From positions 248,001-312,000 of the forward strand of contig NZ_UWOS01000002.1 of the NCBI RefSeq assembly GCF_900604515.1: a DNA stretch of 64,000 nucleotides, read 5' to 3'. Source of the stretch: Arcanobacterium ihumii. Its GTDB lineage: Bacteria > Actinomycetota > Actinomycetes > Actinomycetales > Actinomycetaceae. Below, in pieces: positions 1 to 7,558 of this stretch (its first letter is position 1; every line of letters begins with the position of its first letter). The position numbers and the translations under genes are program-made. The notes beneath the pieces were generated by a model. The model was not told where the DNA came from. It searched no databases and was given only the letters and a program-made list of their open reading frames with translations.

Positions 1-146
1 TCTTCCACCGTCGGCATCGTCCCATCCCATTCTTTTTGGGATGACGACGAAGTAGAGTTGCTTGATTTCGCTTCGTTATTACCACACGCAGCTAAACCGA
101 AAATCATAAGTGCCGAGGTAATACCGGCAATCAATTGACGTTTCAC
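1..146 (-). CDS. Lipoprotein, N-terminal part only (runs off the window)
   Basis: Only the first 48 codons lie in the window. The GTG start at 144-146 is preceded by an AGGAG ribosome site at about 152-156. The product begins with a short basic n-region, a hydrophobic stretch and a lipobox ending LAAC, so it is an exported lipoprotein anchored at the cytoplasmic membrane. After the cysteine comes a low-complexity Ser/Thr/Asn linker and then WDGTMPTVE. That linker plus a PTV segment resembles actinobacterial FKBP-type peptidyl-prolyl isomerase lipoproteins, but too little is present to decide. The lipoprotein call is firm; the enzyme class is a guess. Confidence 0.7.
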   Translation of the reverse strand, partial: MKRQLIAGITSALMIFGLAACGNNEAKSSNSTSSSSQKEWDGTMPTVE

Positions 147-200
147 GTACACTCCTACGTCATACCAGAAAGCGTCTTTTCTTACATAAGACACTAAAAG

Positions 201-233
201 TAAAGTTCCCCGATATTTTATCGGGGAACTTTA
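201..233 (-). terminator. Rho-independent terminator after erpA
   Basis: A perfect 15-bp stem (201-215 with 219-233) with a TTT loop sits directly after the erpA stop. Read on the minus strand it is followed by a T-rich stretch. It separates erpA from the downstream lipoprotein gene. Confidence 0.85.
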
Positions 234-237
234 GAAC

Positions 238-588
238 TCAGTGGAAGGACTCTCCACAAGCACAGGTTCCTTTTGCAGCAGGGTTATCAATAGTGAAGCC
301 CTGACGCTCGATCGAATCCGCAAAGTCGATCGTTGCACCGTCAAGATATGGTACCGACATACGATCAACGATTACTTCAACACCGTCGAACTCAGCCACT
401 GCGTCTCCATCAAGAAAACGCTCGTCGAAGTAAAGCTGATACATCAAACCTGAACAACCGCCTGGCTGGACAGCTACTCGAAGGCGTAGATCGTCACGTC
501 CTTCCTGCTCAAGTAGTGACTTAACTTTCTGGGCAGCTACCTCGGTAAGAGTAACACCGTGTGTTGCAGCCTCGAGCTGTTCGCTCAT
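238..588 (-). CDS. erpA: A-type iron-sulfur cluster carrier (ErpA/IscA/HesB family)
   Basis: A 116-residue cytoplasmic protein that accepts and delivers Fe-S clusters to apoproteins. The three family cysteines are present: one in PGGCSGLMY and two in the C-terminal CAC motif (TCACGESF). The length is typical. The reading frame extends 17 codons further upstream, but the ATG at 586-588 has an ideal GGAGG site about 7 bases before it and gives the usual N-terminus MSEQ, so this start is preferred. It is followed by a strong terminator. Its neighbour, a glycerate-kinase-family gene, matches the actinobacterial arrangement seen in M. tuberculosis (Rv2204c/Rv2205c). Confidence 0.93.
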   Translation of the reverse strand: MSEQLEAATHGVTLTEVAAQKVKSLLEQEGRDDLRLRVAVQPGGCSGLMYQLYFDERFLDGDAVAEFDGVEVIVDRMSVPYLDGATIDFADSIERQGFTIDNPAAKGTCACGESFH

Positions 589-725
589 TCTTTGACCTCC
601 ATCGCAAGTCATTATCTTTGTAAGATACAGCCTAACCACATTTGACGTGGCACTCCAACGCTAAGCTACTTGATTCTTCGCGAAGCGAATTATACCACTG
701 ACGGTTCCAGTGAAAACGAGCTTCC

Positions 726-1913
726 TCACCATCCCCAGGTGTGAGCAACTCGTTTAGTCAATTCTTCAACGCTGCCTGCAGGCACCACACGTTTCGGATC
801 GAAAACGCCTTGTTCAAGCCATTGTCTGCCTGAGTCGACGTCATATGAACCAGCCAAACCAAATCGTGGGAGGTCGCCTTTTCGTAAACCTGCTGATTCT
901 GAAATCAAGATAAGCGCGATTCCGTAGTTTTCACAAAGCTCTGAAACGAGAGTAAGACCACGTGGTATTGCTTCACCAATAACGCTTGTTAAATAGAAAA
1001 CGGCATCTGCTTTACTTATCTGAGCAGCAATGTCCAGATCGGAATAAATTCCTCCCCGCAACACGAATTCAGAAAGCATCCACGTCTCGGCACCAATTTT
1101 ATCGAAAAGGAAACCGAGCCCACCGCCTACTCCCGAGAAATTCTTTAGGTCAGAGGAGGGTGCATCCCCAAGAGCTACAATTTTATTTTTTGTATGGCGC
1201 GTTCCAACAGCCACACGCTTCATCGCATGGATCCAAGCTCCTGCGTGTCGCTCGAAATCCTGAGCAGCATCGCCTGTAACACCCCTGTCGTTCCATGCTT
1301 TTGCCATCCCTGAAACCCCACGGAGTTCTTGACCCTCGGCATAGGTAACGATTACGCGAATGCCGTCAAGAGCCGTATAAAAACAATTCAAAGCTACCGT
1401 GAGCGACGCAACATCAACGTCTGCGTCAAAAGATAATGGAGTCGGAGCAAAAACACTTAGTAAAGCAATGCCAAGATCAGATGCAGCCGAAAACCTTGGC
1501 AGGTGTAGATGGATCTCATCAACCTGGATGCCGATCAAGTTTTTCAATGCATGTCCAAGAAATTCCGTTGAAGCGAGCGGGAGATTTCCATCTTCGCGCC
1601 ACGTCATACTTGACGCTAAATCAATGATCCCCCGGCTCAAGACCGATGACTTGGCACCGGTTGGCAACTCAACCTTCTTTTTTCCAAGGTAGACATCGCA
1701 ACTAGCTGAAGAAGAATGCGGAAGAACATTCCAATAGGACTCATACAGATCGAGAAGGCCACTCGAACGATTTCCGATGAGTGCCCCTTCACTTGACGGA
1801 AAAATCGAAATGTCGTCATTTGGGCGTGCTTGAGCCCAGCCAGCCAGAAAAGCTTCTGAAACTTGGCTGGGCTCAAGGGCACTCATGCCTGAAGCAATTG
1901 CAAGAATACGCAA
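726..1913 (-). CDS. Divergent glycerate-kinase-family protein
   Basis: A 395-residue protein of the glycerate kinase type 1 fold. The N-terminus (MRILAIASGMSALEPSQV) aligns with the family start MKIVIAPDSFKGxxSA, and the GVGGGLGFLF segment near residue 265 matches the conserved glycine-rich GAAGGLG region. The TTG start three bases after the upstream dipeptidase stop is chosen because it restores this N-terminus; GGTGAG lies just before it. The family motif ADGGEG is replaced by SSEGAL and the APDSFK motif is lost, so glycerate kinase activity is doubtful. A canonical glycerate kinase lies at 26890-28038. Its place next to erpA is conserved in actinobacteria. It probably forms an operon with the dipeptidase gene upstream. 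Confidence 0.75.
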   Translation of the reverse strand: MRILAIASGMSALEPSQVSEAFLAGWAQARPNDDISIFPSSEGALIGNRSSGLLDLYESYWNVLPHSSSASCDVYLGKKKVELPTGAKSSVLSRGIIDLASSMTWREDGNLPLASTEFLGHALKNLIGIQVDEIHLHLPRFSAASDLGIALLSVFAPTPLSFDADVDVASLTVALNCFYTALDGIRVIVTYAEGQELRGVSGMAKAWNDRGVTGDAAQDFERHAGAWIHAMKRVAVGTRHTKNKIVALGDAPSSDLKNFSGVGGGLGFLFDKIGAETWMLSEFVLRGGIYSDLDIAAQISKADAVFYLTSVIGEAIPRGLTLVSELCENYGIALILISESAGLRKGDLPRFGLAGSYDVDSGRQWLEQGVFDPKRVVPAGSVEELTKRVAHTWGW

Positions 1914-1916
1914 GAA

Positions 1917-3260
1917 TCACTCACCCAAACGCGAGAGCAAAAGCGCTTCTGCAACCATTGCGTTCTTCCAGTCACCCAAGTGTAGAGATTCGTTCTCCGA
2001 ATGGGCGCGAGTATCTGGATCTTCCACTCCTGTAACCAAAATTTCAGCTTCTGGGAAGACCTCGGCAAGATCCGAGATAAATGGAATCGATCCGCCGACG
2101 CCGATATCTACCGGTTCAACATCCCATGCGGTCTTCAGCGCCCACTTTGCAAGTTCAGTGGTGGGAGAAGTTTGAGCAGCTTGAAAGGATGGACCTGCCT
2201 CATTGAGATTAATCTCGATTTTAGCGTTGAAAGGTACATGCTCACGTAGATGCTTTTCCAAAGCCTTCGCAGCTTCACGAGCATCTTGACCCGGGGTCAC
2301 ACGCATGGAAAGCGTAAACTTAACAGAAGGAATGAGAGTGTTGGAAGCAACGTCAGTTGGCGTGACATCCATTCCGATCACCGTGATCGTTGGCTTGGTC
2401 CACAGACGCGAGGTAAGCGAACCAGTGCCAGCGAGTTGGACGCCTTCAAGCAGCCCCATGTCTTGACGTAAATCAGCTTCTGGGTAATCAACGGTCGTTT
2501 CGTCACGCTGTTCTAGACCTTCGACGACGATCTCACCGGCATCGTTATGCAAAGTAGCGATAAGACGAGAAGCGATCGTAACCGCGTCAAGAACTGGTCC
2601 TGAATACATTCCCGAGTGAAGTGCGTGGTCAAGAACAGAGATCTTGACATCCAGTTGAGTCACACCACGCAAAGAAGTCGTCAACGATGGAACTCCAACT
2701 TTCCAGTTATTAGAGTCTGCAACTACAATGACGTCCGACTTCAACGTGTCACGATACTTATGTAGGAAGTCAACAAAGGTTGGCGAGCCGACTTCTTCTT
2801 CCCCTTCAATGAAAAGTGTAATTCCAACACCTGGGTCTGCTACTTCAATAGCTGCGAGGTGAAGCAAGACACCCGCCTTGTCGTCAGCGGCACCGCGACC
2901 ATAGAGGCGACCATTCCTCTCCTCTGCCACGAATGGATCTGAATCCCACAGTTCAGTCTTGCCCTGTGGCTGTACATCATGGTGAGCATAGAGCAAAACA
3001 GTTGGCTTTCCTGGTTCAGCTACCCGGGTTGCCAAGATAGCTGGACGCCCAACTAGGCCACTTTCGGTTTTAATCTTTATGACTTCCGTAGTCAATCCCA
3101 GAGCGCGTGCTTTGGCGGCGATCCATTCAGCGGAACGGTCCATCTGAGTTTGGTCAAAAGATGAAGCCGACACTGAAGGAATTGCAACTAATTCGATCAG
3201 ATCCTGCTTGGTCTTGTCATAGATATCGTTAATTCGTGAAACAACTTTTTCAGTATTCAT
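1917..3260 (-). CDS. M20-family metallodipeptidase
   Basis: A 447-residue cytosolic zinc peptidase of the M20/M25/M40 family, predicted to cleave dipeptides or related small amides. The metal-binding segments are visible in order: HHDVQP (first His/Asp), YGRGAADDKAG (bridging Asp), EGEEEVGSP (catalytic Glu and ligand Glu), and a C-terminal region with the last His ligand (TRAHSENE). A dimerisation domain lies between, around residues 200-320. The ATG at 3260 has an AGGA-type site upstream. It is co-directional with and nearly touches the glycerate-kinase-like gene. Substrate range cannot be read from sequence. Confidence 0.88.
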   Translation of the reverse strand: MNTEKVVSRINDIYDKTKQDLIELVAIPSVSASSFDQTQMDRSAEWIAAKARALGLTTEVIKIKTESGLVGRPAILATRVAEPGKPTVLLYAHHDVQPQGKTELWDSDPFVAEERNGRLYGRGAADDKAGVLLHLAAIEVADPGVGITLFIEGEEEVGSPTFVDFLHKYRDTLKSDVIVVADSNNWKVGVPSLTTSLRGVTQLDVKISVLDHALHSGMYSGPVLDAVTIASRLIATLHNDAGEIVVEGLEQRDETTVDYPEADLRQDMGLLEGVQLAGTGSLTSRLWTKPTITVIGMDVTPTDVASNTLIPSVKFTLSMRVTPGQDAREAAKALEKHLREHVPFNAKIEINLNEAGPSFQAAQTSPTTELAKWALKTAWDVEPVDIGVGGSIPFISDLAEVFPEAEILVTGVEDPDTRAHSENESLHLGDWKNAMVAEALLLSRLGE

Positions 3261-3373
3261 GGTATTTATCCTATCTCCCCTCGTCGCGAACGCAATGCTC
3301 GTGCGTAAATTAGGCAGAATTTCCGATAGACTAGGATAGGTTTAATATTTCGTCATTAGAAGGACTACTACAC

Positions 3374-4045
3374 GTGTTTGGTTCGAAGAAAGAATCTACA
3401 AGCGGTAATTCAGCTGCTTCAGAAAGCACCGTTGAGGCTACTCCGAAGGGGTACACACCTAAGAAGGGCACAGCTACCCCGAAGCGTAGAGATGTAGAAG
3501 CCGCACAACGCAGACCAATTGTTGCCGACCGCACTAAACTCACGAAAGAGCAAAAGAAGGCTAAGAAGGCCCAGGATCGTAAACGTTCAAACGAACTGTA
3601 CTACCAACAGCAGCAGGCAATGCGCACTGGCGATGAGAAGCACATGCCGGTGCAGCATCAAGGCAAGGCACGCAAATGGGCTCGTGATTATATTGATGCA
3701 TCGGCACCGGTCTCGTCATGGTTTATGCCACTGGCAATTGCTCTAATTCCGATGATGATTTTCCAGCTACGTTTCCCGCAGATCGTTAATTACCTGACAC
3801 TTGCGCTCTACCTAATCTTCTTCATTATGCTCTTTAACGCATTATTCGTTGTGCGCCGAGCAAAGACTCTTGCCTCTTACCGATTTGGGACTGATCAGAT
3901 TCCGCGTGGTTTCACCATGCAAATGCTCGGACGTTGCTTCTATATTCGCCGTTGGCGCCTTCCTACACCGCAGGTGAAGCGTGGCGAGTTCCCTCCGGGA
4001 TCATCCCGCGAAGATCTTAAAGCAGCTAAAAAGGCCGGAAAATAA
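3374..4045 (+). CDS. DUF3043-family membrane protein
   Basis: A 223-residue protein of an actinobacterial family of unknown function. Residues 1-90 are highly charged and rich in Lys, Thr and Pro, without obvious fold. Two hydrophobic segments follow (about 117-133 and 139-160), then a basic cytoplasmic tail with the conserved RFGTDQIPRGFTMQMLGR region. GTG start at 3374 with AAGGAC upstream. It is divergent from the dipeptidase gene and runs 19 bases ahead of pepA, so the two may be cotranscribed. The family call rests on its length, two-helix layout and the C-terminal motif; the function is unknown. Confidence 0.8.
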   Translation: MFGSKKESTSGNSAASESTVEATPKGYTPKKGTATPKRRDVEAAQRRPIVADRTKLTKEQKKAKKAQDRKRSNELYYQQQQAMRTGDEKHMPVQHQGKARKWARDYIDASAPVSSWFMPLAIALIPMMIFQLRFPQIVNYLTLALYLIFFIMLFNALFVVRRAKTLASYRFGTDQIPRGFTMQMLGRCFYIRRWRLPTPQVKRGEFPPGSSREDLKAAKKAGK

Positions 4046-4064
4046 TACTAACGCTAGGAAAATC

Positions 4065-5510
4065 ATGACCGAAATTAAGTTAGAAAAATTTACCAATCTC
4101 AACTCCACCGCTATCATCGTCGGATATTCTAAGACAGATGATGGGTATGCGTTAGTCTCTTCTATTGACGACGACGGTTTCATCCAAGCATGTGAATCTT
4201 CACTCGCAACTTTGCGCGCTTCTGGTTCACATGCCACGGTCACTCAGCTTGTAGTATCAACCGTTCCTAACACCCCTGTGTTTGCAGTGGGAATTTGCAC
4301 CGAACCAGATCTTGAAGAACTTCGCGAAGTTGCTGGAGCAGGCGTGCGCGCAGCGGCGGGTCTGAACGAAGTTAGTGTGGCACTTGCGCACAATACGAAC
4401 GCCGAATTTGAAGCCATTTCTGAAGGTGCGCTTTTAGGGGCTTATGACTTCACCCGCTATCGTTCGGAAGCTGAACTCCCCGTCTCCTCAATTCACTTTG
4501 ATTCCAACCTCGACGATGCCCAAACTATCCTTGATCACTCCATGGTTGTTGTAGCCAACGTGAACAAAGTTCGCGACTTGGTGAACACCCCTGCAAACGA
4601 CCTCAACACTGAATCCTTCGCGCAGTATACAGTTGGTGAAGCAGAAGCAGCCGGTTGCAAGGTAGAGGTTTTCGACGTAGCCACACTCAAGGAAAAGAAC
4701 TTGGCTGGTCTACTTGCAGTTGGCCAAGGCTCAAAGAACTCCCCCAAGTTAGTTCGAGTTGAGTGGAATCCACAAGGTGCTCAAGGTTTCACCGCTTTGG
4801 TAGGAAAAGGCATCATGTTTGATACCGGCGGTTACTCACTCAAGCCTTCTACTGCAATCACAGAGATGAAAACCGATATGGGCGGTGCCGCAACCATCTT
4901 ACACGCCGTTATTAGCGCAGCTCAGCTCCAACTACCGACGAAGGTTGTGGGCTGGATGTGTTTGGCGGAAAACATGGTTTCTGGTCAGGCTACTCGTCCA
5001 GACGACGTTATCACCTATAAAAACGGTCTGTCCGTGGAGATCAATAACACCGATGCCGAAGGCCGCCTTGTCCTTGCTGATGGCTTATTAATGGCGACTG
5101 ACGAAACCCCAGACGTTGTTATTGACGTTGCTACATTGACTGGCGCACAAATGATTGCACTTGGCGAACGCTACACCGGAATTATGGGTAGTGATGACGT
5201 TCGCGAGAGCGTTGTTGCAGCAGCACAAAATTCAGGTGAATCCGCCTGGGGAATGCCGCTACCAGCACACCTTAAATCCAGTTTGAAGTCCGATGTTGCG
5301 GATATGAAGAACTCTGGATCTCGTTACGGAGGCATGCTCGTTGCAGGCCTGTTCTTGAAGGAATTCGTAGGAGATACTCCTTGGGCTCATATCGACATCG
5401 CAGGTCCGTCGTTTAACCGCGAGGCAGCCTACGGATACACACCAAAGGGTGCTACCGGCGCAATGATGCGGACCCTAGTTAATTACCTCGAGGAAAAGGC
5501 TCTAGGTTAA
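4065..5510 (+). CDS. pepA: Leucyl aminopeptidase (M17)
   Basis: A 481-residue cytosolic aminopeptidase that removes N-terminal residues from peptides using two metal ions. The C-terminal catalytic domain carries the M17 signature NTDAEGRLVLAD, the lysine/aspartate site GKGIMFDTGGYSLKP and the MKTDMGGAA segment. The N-terminal domain (about residues 1-160) is variable, as usual. The open frame starts 28 codons earlier inside the upstream gene; the ATG at 4065 follows CTAGGAA and gives MTEIKLEKF, so it is used. Transcription appears to stop at the hairpin at 5584-5610. Orthologue position: M. tuberculosis Rv2213, close to the E2 gene, as here. Confidence 0.93.
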   Translation: MTEIKLEKFTNLNSTAIIVGYSKTDDGYALVSSIDDDGFIQACESSLATLRASGSHATVTQLVVSTVPNTPVFAVGICTEPDLEELREVAGAGVRAAAGLNEVSVALAHNTNAEFEAISEGALLGAYDFTRYRSEAELPVSSIHFDSNLDDAQTILDHSMVVVANVNKVRDLVNTPANDLNTESFAQYTVGEAEAAGCKVEVFDVATLKEKNLAGLLAVGQGSKNSPKLVRVEWNPQGAQGFTALVGKGIMFDTGGYSLKPSTAITEMKTDMGGAATILHAVISAAQLQLPTKVVGWMCLAENMVSGQATRPDDVITYKNGLSVEINNTDAEGRLVLADGLLMATDETPDVVIDVATLTGAQMIALGERYTGIMGSDDVRESVVAAAQNSGESAWGMPLPAHLKSSLKSDVADMKNSGSRYGGMLVAGLFLKEFVGDTPWAHIDIAGPSFNREAAYGYTPKGATGAMMRTLVNYLEEKALG

Positions 5511-5583
5511 AATAAATACCTTTACATCTAGCGAAGCGCCATAAGATGAACTTGACTTCATATAGCCAGCGCTAGCTTGGTTT

Positions 5584-5610
5584 CCGGGTTCAACGCTTCG
5601 TTGAACCCGG
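5584..5610 (+). terminator. Terminator of pepA, inside the end of the convergent gene
   Basis: A perfect 12-bp stem (5584-5595 with 5599-5610) with a CTT loop, followed on the plus strand by ATTCTTTTTG. The right arm lies inside the last codons of the minus-strand gene that ends at 5590, so coding sequence and terminator are shared. Confidence 0.85.
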
Positions 5611-5931
5611 ATTCTTTTTGTTCCATTCACGCATTTGCGGAGGATACCCCACCTTCGCAACGTCAAAAATATCGATACCCAGTTTCTGGGCAATCTTCCG
5701 TGCCGATGAAGCATCGGTTACTTTACGCCTGGTCCACTCACCGTCGCCGGCGACTAGCACAAGAGCTGCACTTTCGCGTGGGGTGGCTTCTTCGAAAAAC
5801 GCGCTTACTGATTGACGTGTCTCAACGAAATTCGAAAAGTAGTCTTGGGCCTGGTTCACCTGTGATCGGGTGGGCGCCGCTCCCAAATCGATTGGGTCTT
5901 TAGACTTAGCCCTTCTTGAAAACCAACCCAT
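5590..5931 (-). CDS. Small conserved actinobacterial protein of unknown function
   Basis: A 113-residue soluble protein. The ATG at 5929-5931 is chosen because AGGAAG lies 8 bases upstream; a longer reading frame (to 6003) has no such site. It begins MGWFSRR, has an acidic and helical middle, and a conserved-looking C-terminal half (ALVLVAGDGEWTRRKV, then KLGIDIFDVAKVGYPPQMR). I recall similar short proteins beside lpd or pepA in other actinobacteria, with the pattern VLVAxDGEWTRRxV...YDVxxVGYPxRMRxW, but no function is known. It is convergent with pepA and divergent from lpd. Confidence 0.75.
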   Translation of the reverse strand: MGWFSRRAKSKDPIDLGAAPTRSQVNQAQDYFSNFVETRQSVSAFFEEATPRESAALVLVAGDGEWTRRKVTDASSARKIAQKLGIDIFDVAKVGYPPQMREWNKKNPGSTKR

Positions 5932-6160
5932 TTTTCTTCTTCCTTCTGCCAGAAATATAAAATTATTCTTGTTCATTTTAGCCATAACCGTGGCGATGAG
6001 CACAGTAGAGATTCCCCAAAAACCGCGAAAATCTAAAGTAGTTAGCTTTCTTACCTTTTACCTGGGCGATTTACAGCGCAAAAATTGCCTAAAAGTGGTT
6101 GAATTAGGACGAAGGTACTTGTTGATCCAATCCTGGATCCGATACTCGAGGGAGAGGTAC

Positions 6161-7537
6161 GTGTCAGATACGAAAGAATACGATGTAGTGATCCTCGGCG
6201 CTGGTTCCGGTGGCTATGCAGCAGCAATGCGTGCAGGGCAACTCGGCTTGAGCGTCGCATTGGTCGAAGGAGACAAGCTTGGTGGAACCTGTCTTCATCG
6301 TGGATGTATTCCCACCAAAGCACTACTCCACGCTGCTGAAGTAGCCGATGAAATGCGTGAAGGCGCAAGCATCGGCGTTAAGGGCACGTTCGAGGGCATC
6401 GACATGGAAGCTCTCAACACCTATAAAGCTGGCGTCATCGAAGGGCTCTACAAAGGTCTTACCGGTCTAATCGATTCTCGCGGTGTTGAAACCATTCACG
6501 GCTGGGGACGTCTCGTTTCCCAAGATACCGTTGAAGTAAATGGTCAACTCCTTAAGGGTAAGAACGTCATCTTGGCTTCAGGTTCTTATTCAAAGACCAT
6601 CGGCCAAAAGATCACGAACCGTGTCATCACCTCGGAGCAGGCCCTCCAGATGACGACTGTTCCAAATTCGGCCATCGTGCTTGGCGGCGGTGTTATCGGT
6701 GTTGAGTTCGCCTCTGTTTGGGCCTCCTACGGCGCGCAGGTAACGATTATCGAAGGATTGGATCACTTAGTTCCAAACGAAGATGAAGCTGTGTCAAAGC
6801 ATCTTGAGCGCGCATTCCGTAAGCGCAAAATTGCTTTTAAGACGAAAACTATGTTCGATCGTGTTGAAGAAGACGAGAACGGCGTACATGTATTCACCCA
6901 AGATGGTAAGCAGTACGACGCCGAATACCTCCTTATCGCTATTGGTCGCGGGCCTTCTACTGCAAACCTCGGATATGAAGAACAGGGTATCAAGCTTGAT
7001 CGCGGCTTCGTTATCACAAACGAGCGTCTACACACCGGGGTCGGAAATATCTATGCAGTTGGAGATATTGTTCCTGGTGTTCAGCTTGCACACCGCGGAT
7101 TCCTTCAAGGAATCTTCGTTGCAGAAGAAATCGCAGGAATGAATCCAAAGGTTATCGACGAAAACAACATTCCAAAGGTTACTTTCTGTAACCCAGAAAT
7201 TGCTTCAGTTGGACTTTCACAAAAGAAAGCCGAGGAGAAATTCGGGAAGGAAAATGTTGAAACCGTTGAGTTCAACCTCGCTGGTAACGGCAAGTCCCAG
7301 ATGCTTAAGACCTCCGGTTTCGTTAAGCTGATTCGTGAAAAGAACGGTCCAATCGTTGGTTTTAGCGCTATCGGCGCCCGCATGGGTGAGCAGGTAGGCG
7401 AAGGTCAACTTATGGTCACTTGGGAAGCATTCCCTGAAGACTTTGACGGCACCATCCACGCACACCCAACTCAGAATGAATCTGTTGGTGAAGCGATCAT
7501 GGCGCTGGCTGGCAAACCACTTCATACCCACAACTGA
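6161..7537 (+). CDS. lpd: Dihydrolipoyl dehydrogenase (E3)
   Basis: A 458-residue FAD flavoprotein that reoxidises the lipoyl groups of 2-oxoacid dehydrogenase complexes with NAD+. Visible features: FAD-binding GAGSGGYAAAMRAG near residue 13, the redox disulfide GGTCLHRGCIPTK (Cys44 and Cys49), the NAD-binding GGGVIGVEFAS region, and the C-terminal catalytic HAHPTQNES. The frame is open far upstream, but the GTG at 6161 follows GGAGAGG and gives the family length. The E2 gene starts 21 bases after its stop, so both are likely one operon. It can serve pyruvate dehydrogenase together with the remote aceE at 37121. Confidence 0.95.
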   Translation: MSDTKEYDVVILGAGSGGYAAAMRAGQLGLSVALVEGDKLGGTCLHRGCIPTKALLHAAEVADEMREGASIGVKGTFEGIDMEALNTYKAGVIEGLYKGLTGLIDSRGVETIHGWGRLVSQDTVEVNGQLLKGKNVILASGSYSKTIGQKITNRVITSEQALQMTTVPNSAIVLGGGVIGVEFASVWASYGAQVTIIEGLDHLVPNEDEAVSKHLERAFRKRKIAFKTKTMFDRVEEDENGVHVFTQDGKQYDAEYLLIAIGRGPSTANLGYEEQGIKLDRGFVITNERLHTGVGNIYAVGDIVPGVQLAHRGFLQGIFVAEEIAGMNPKVIDENNIPKVTFCNPEIASVGLSQKKAEEKFGKENVETVEFNLAGNGKSQMLKTSGFVKLIREKNGPIVGFSAIGARMGEQVGEGQLMVTWEAFPEDFDGTIHAHPTQNESVGEAIMALAGKPLHTHN

Positions 7538-7558
7538 GAATAGGGAGAGATCAGGATT

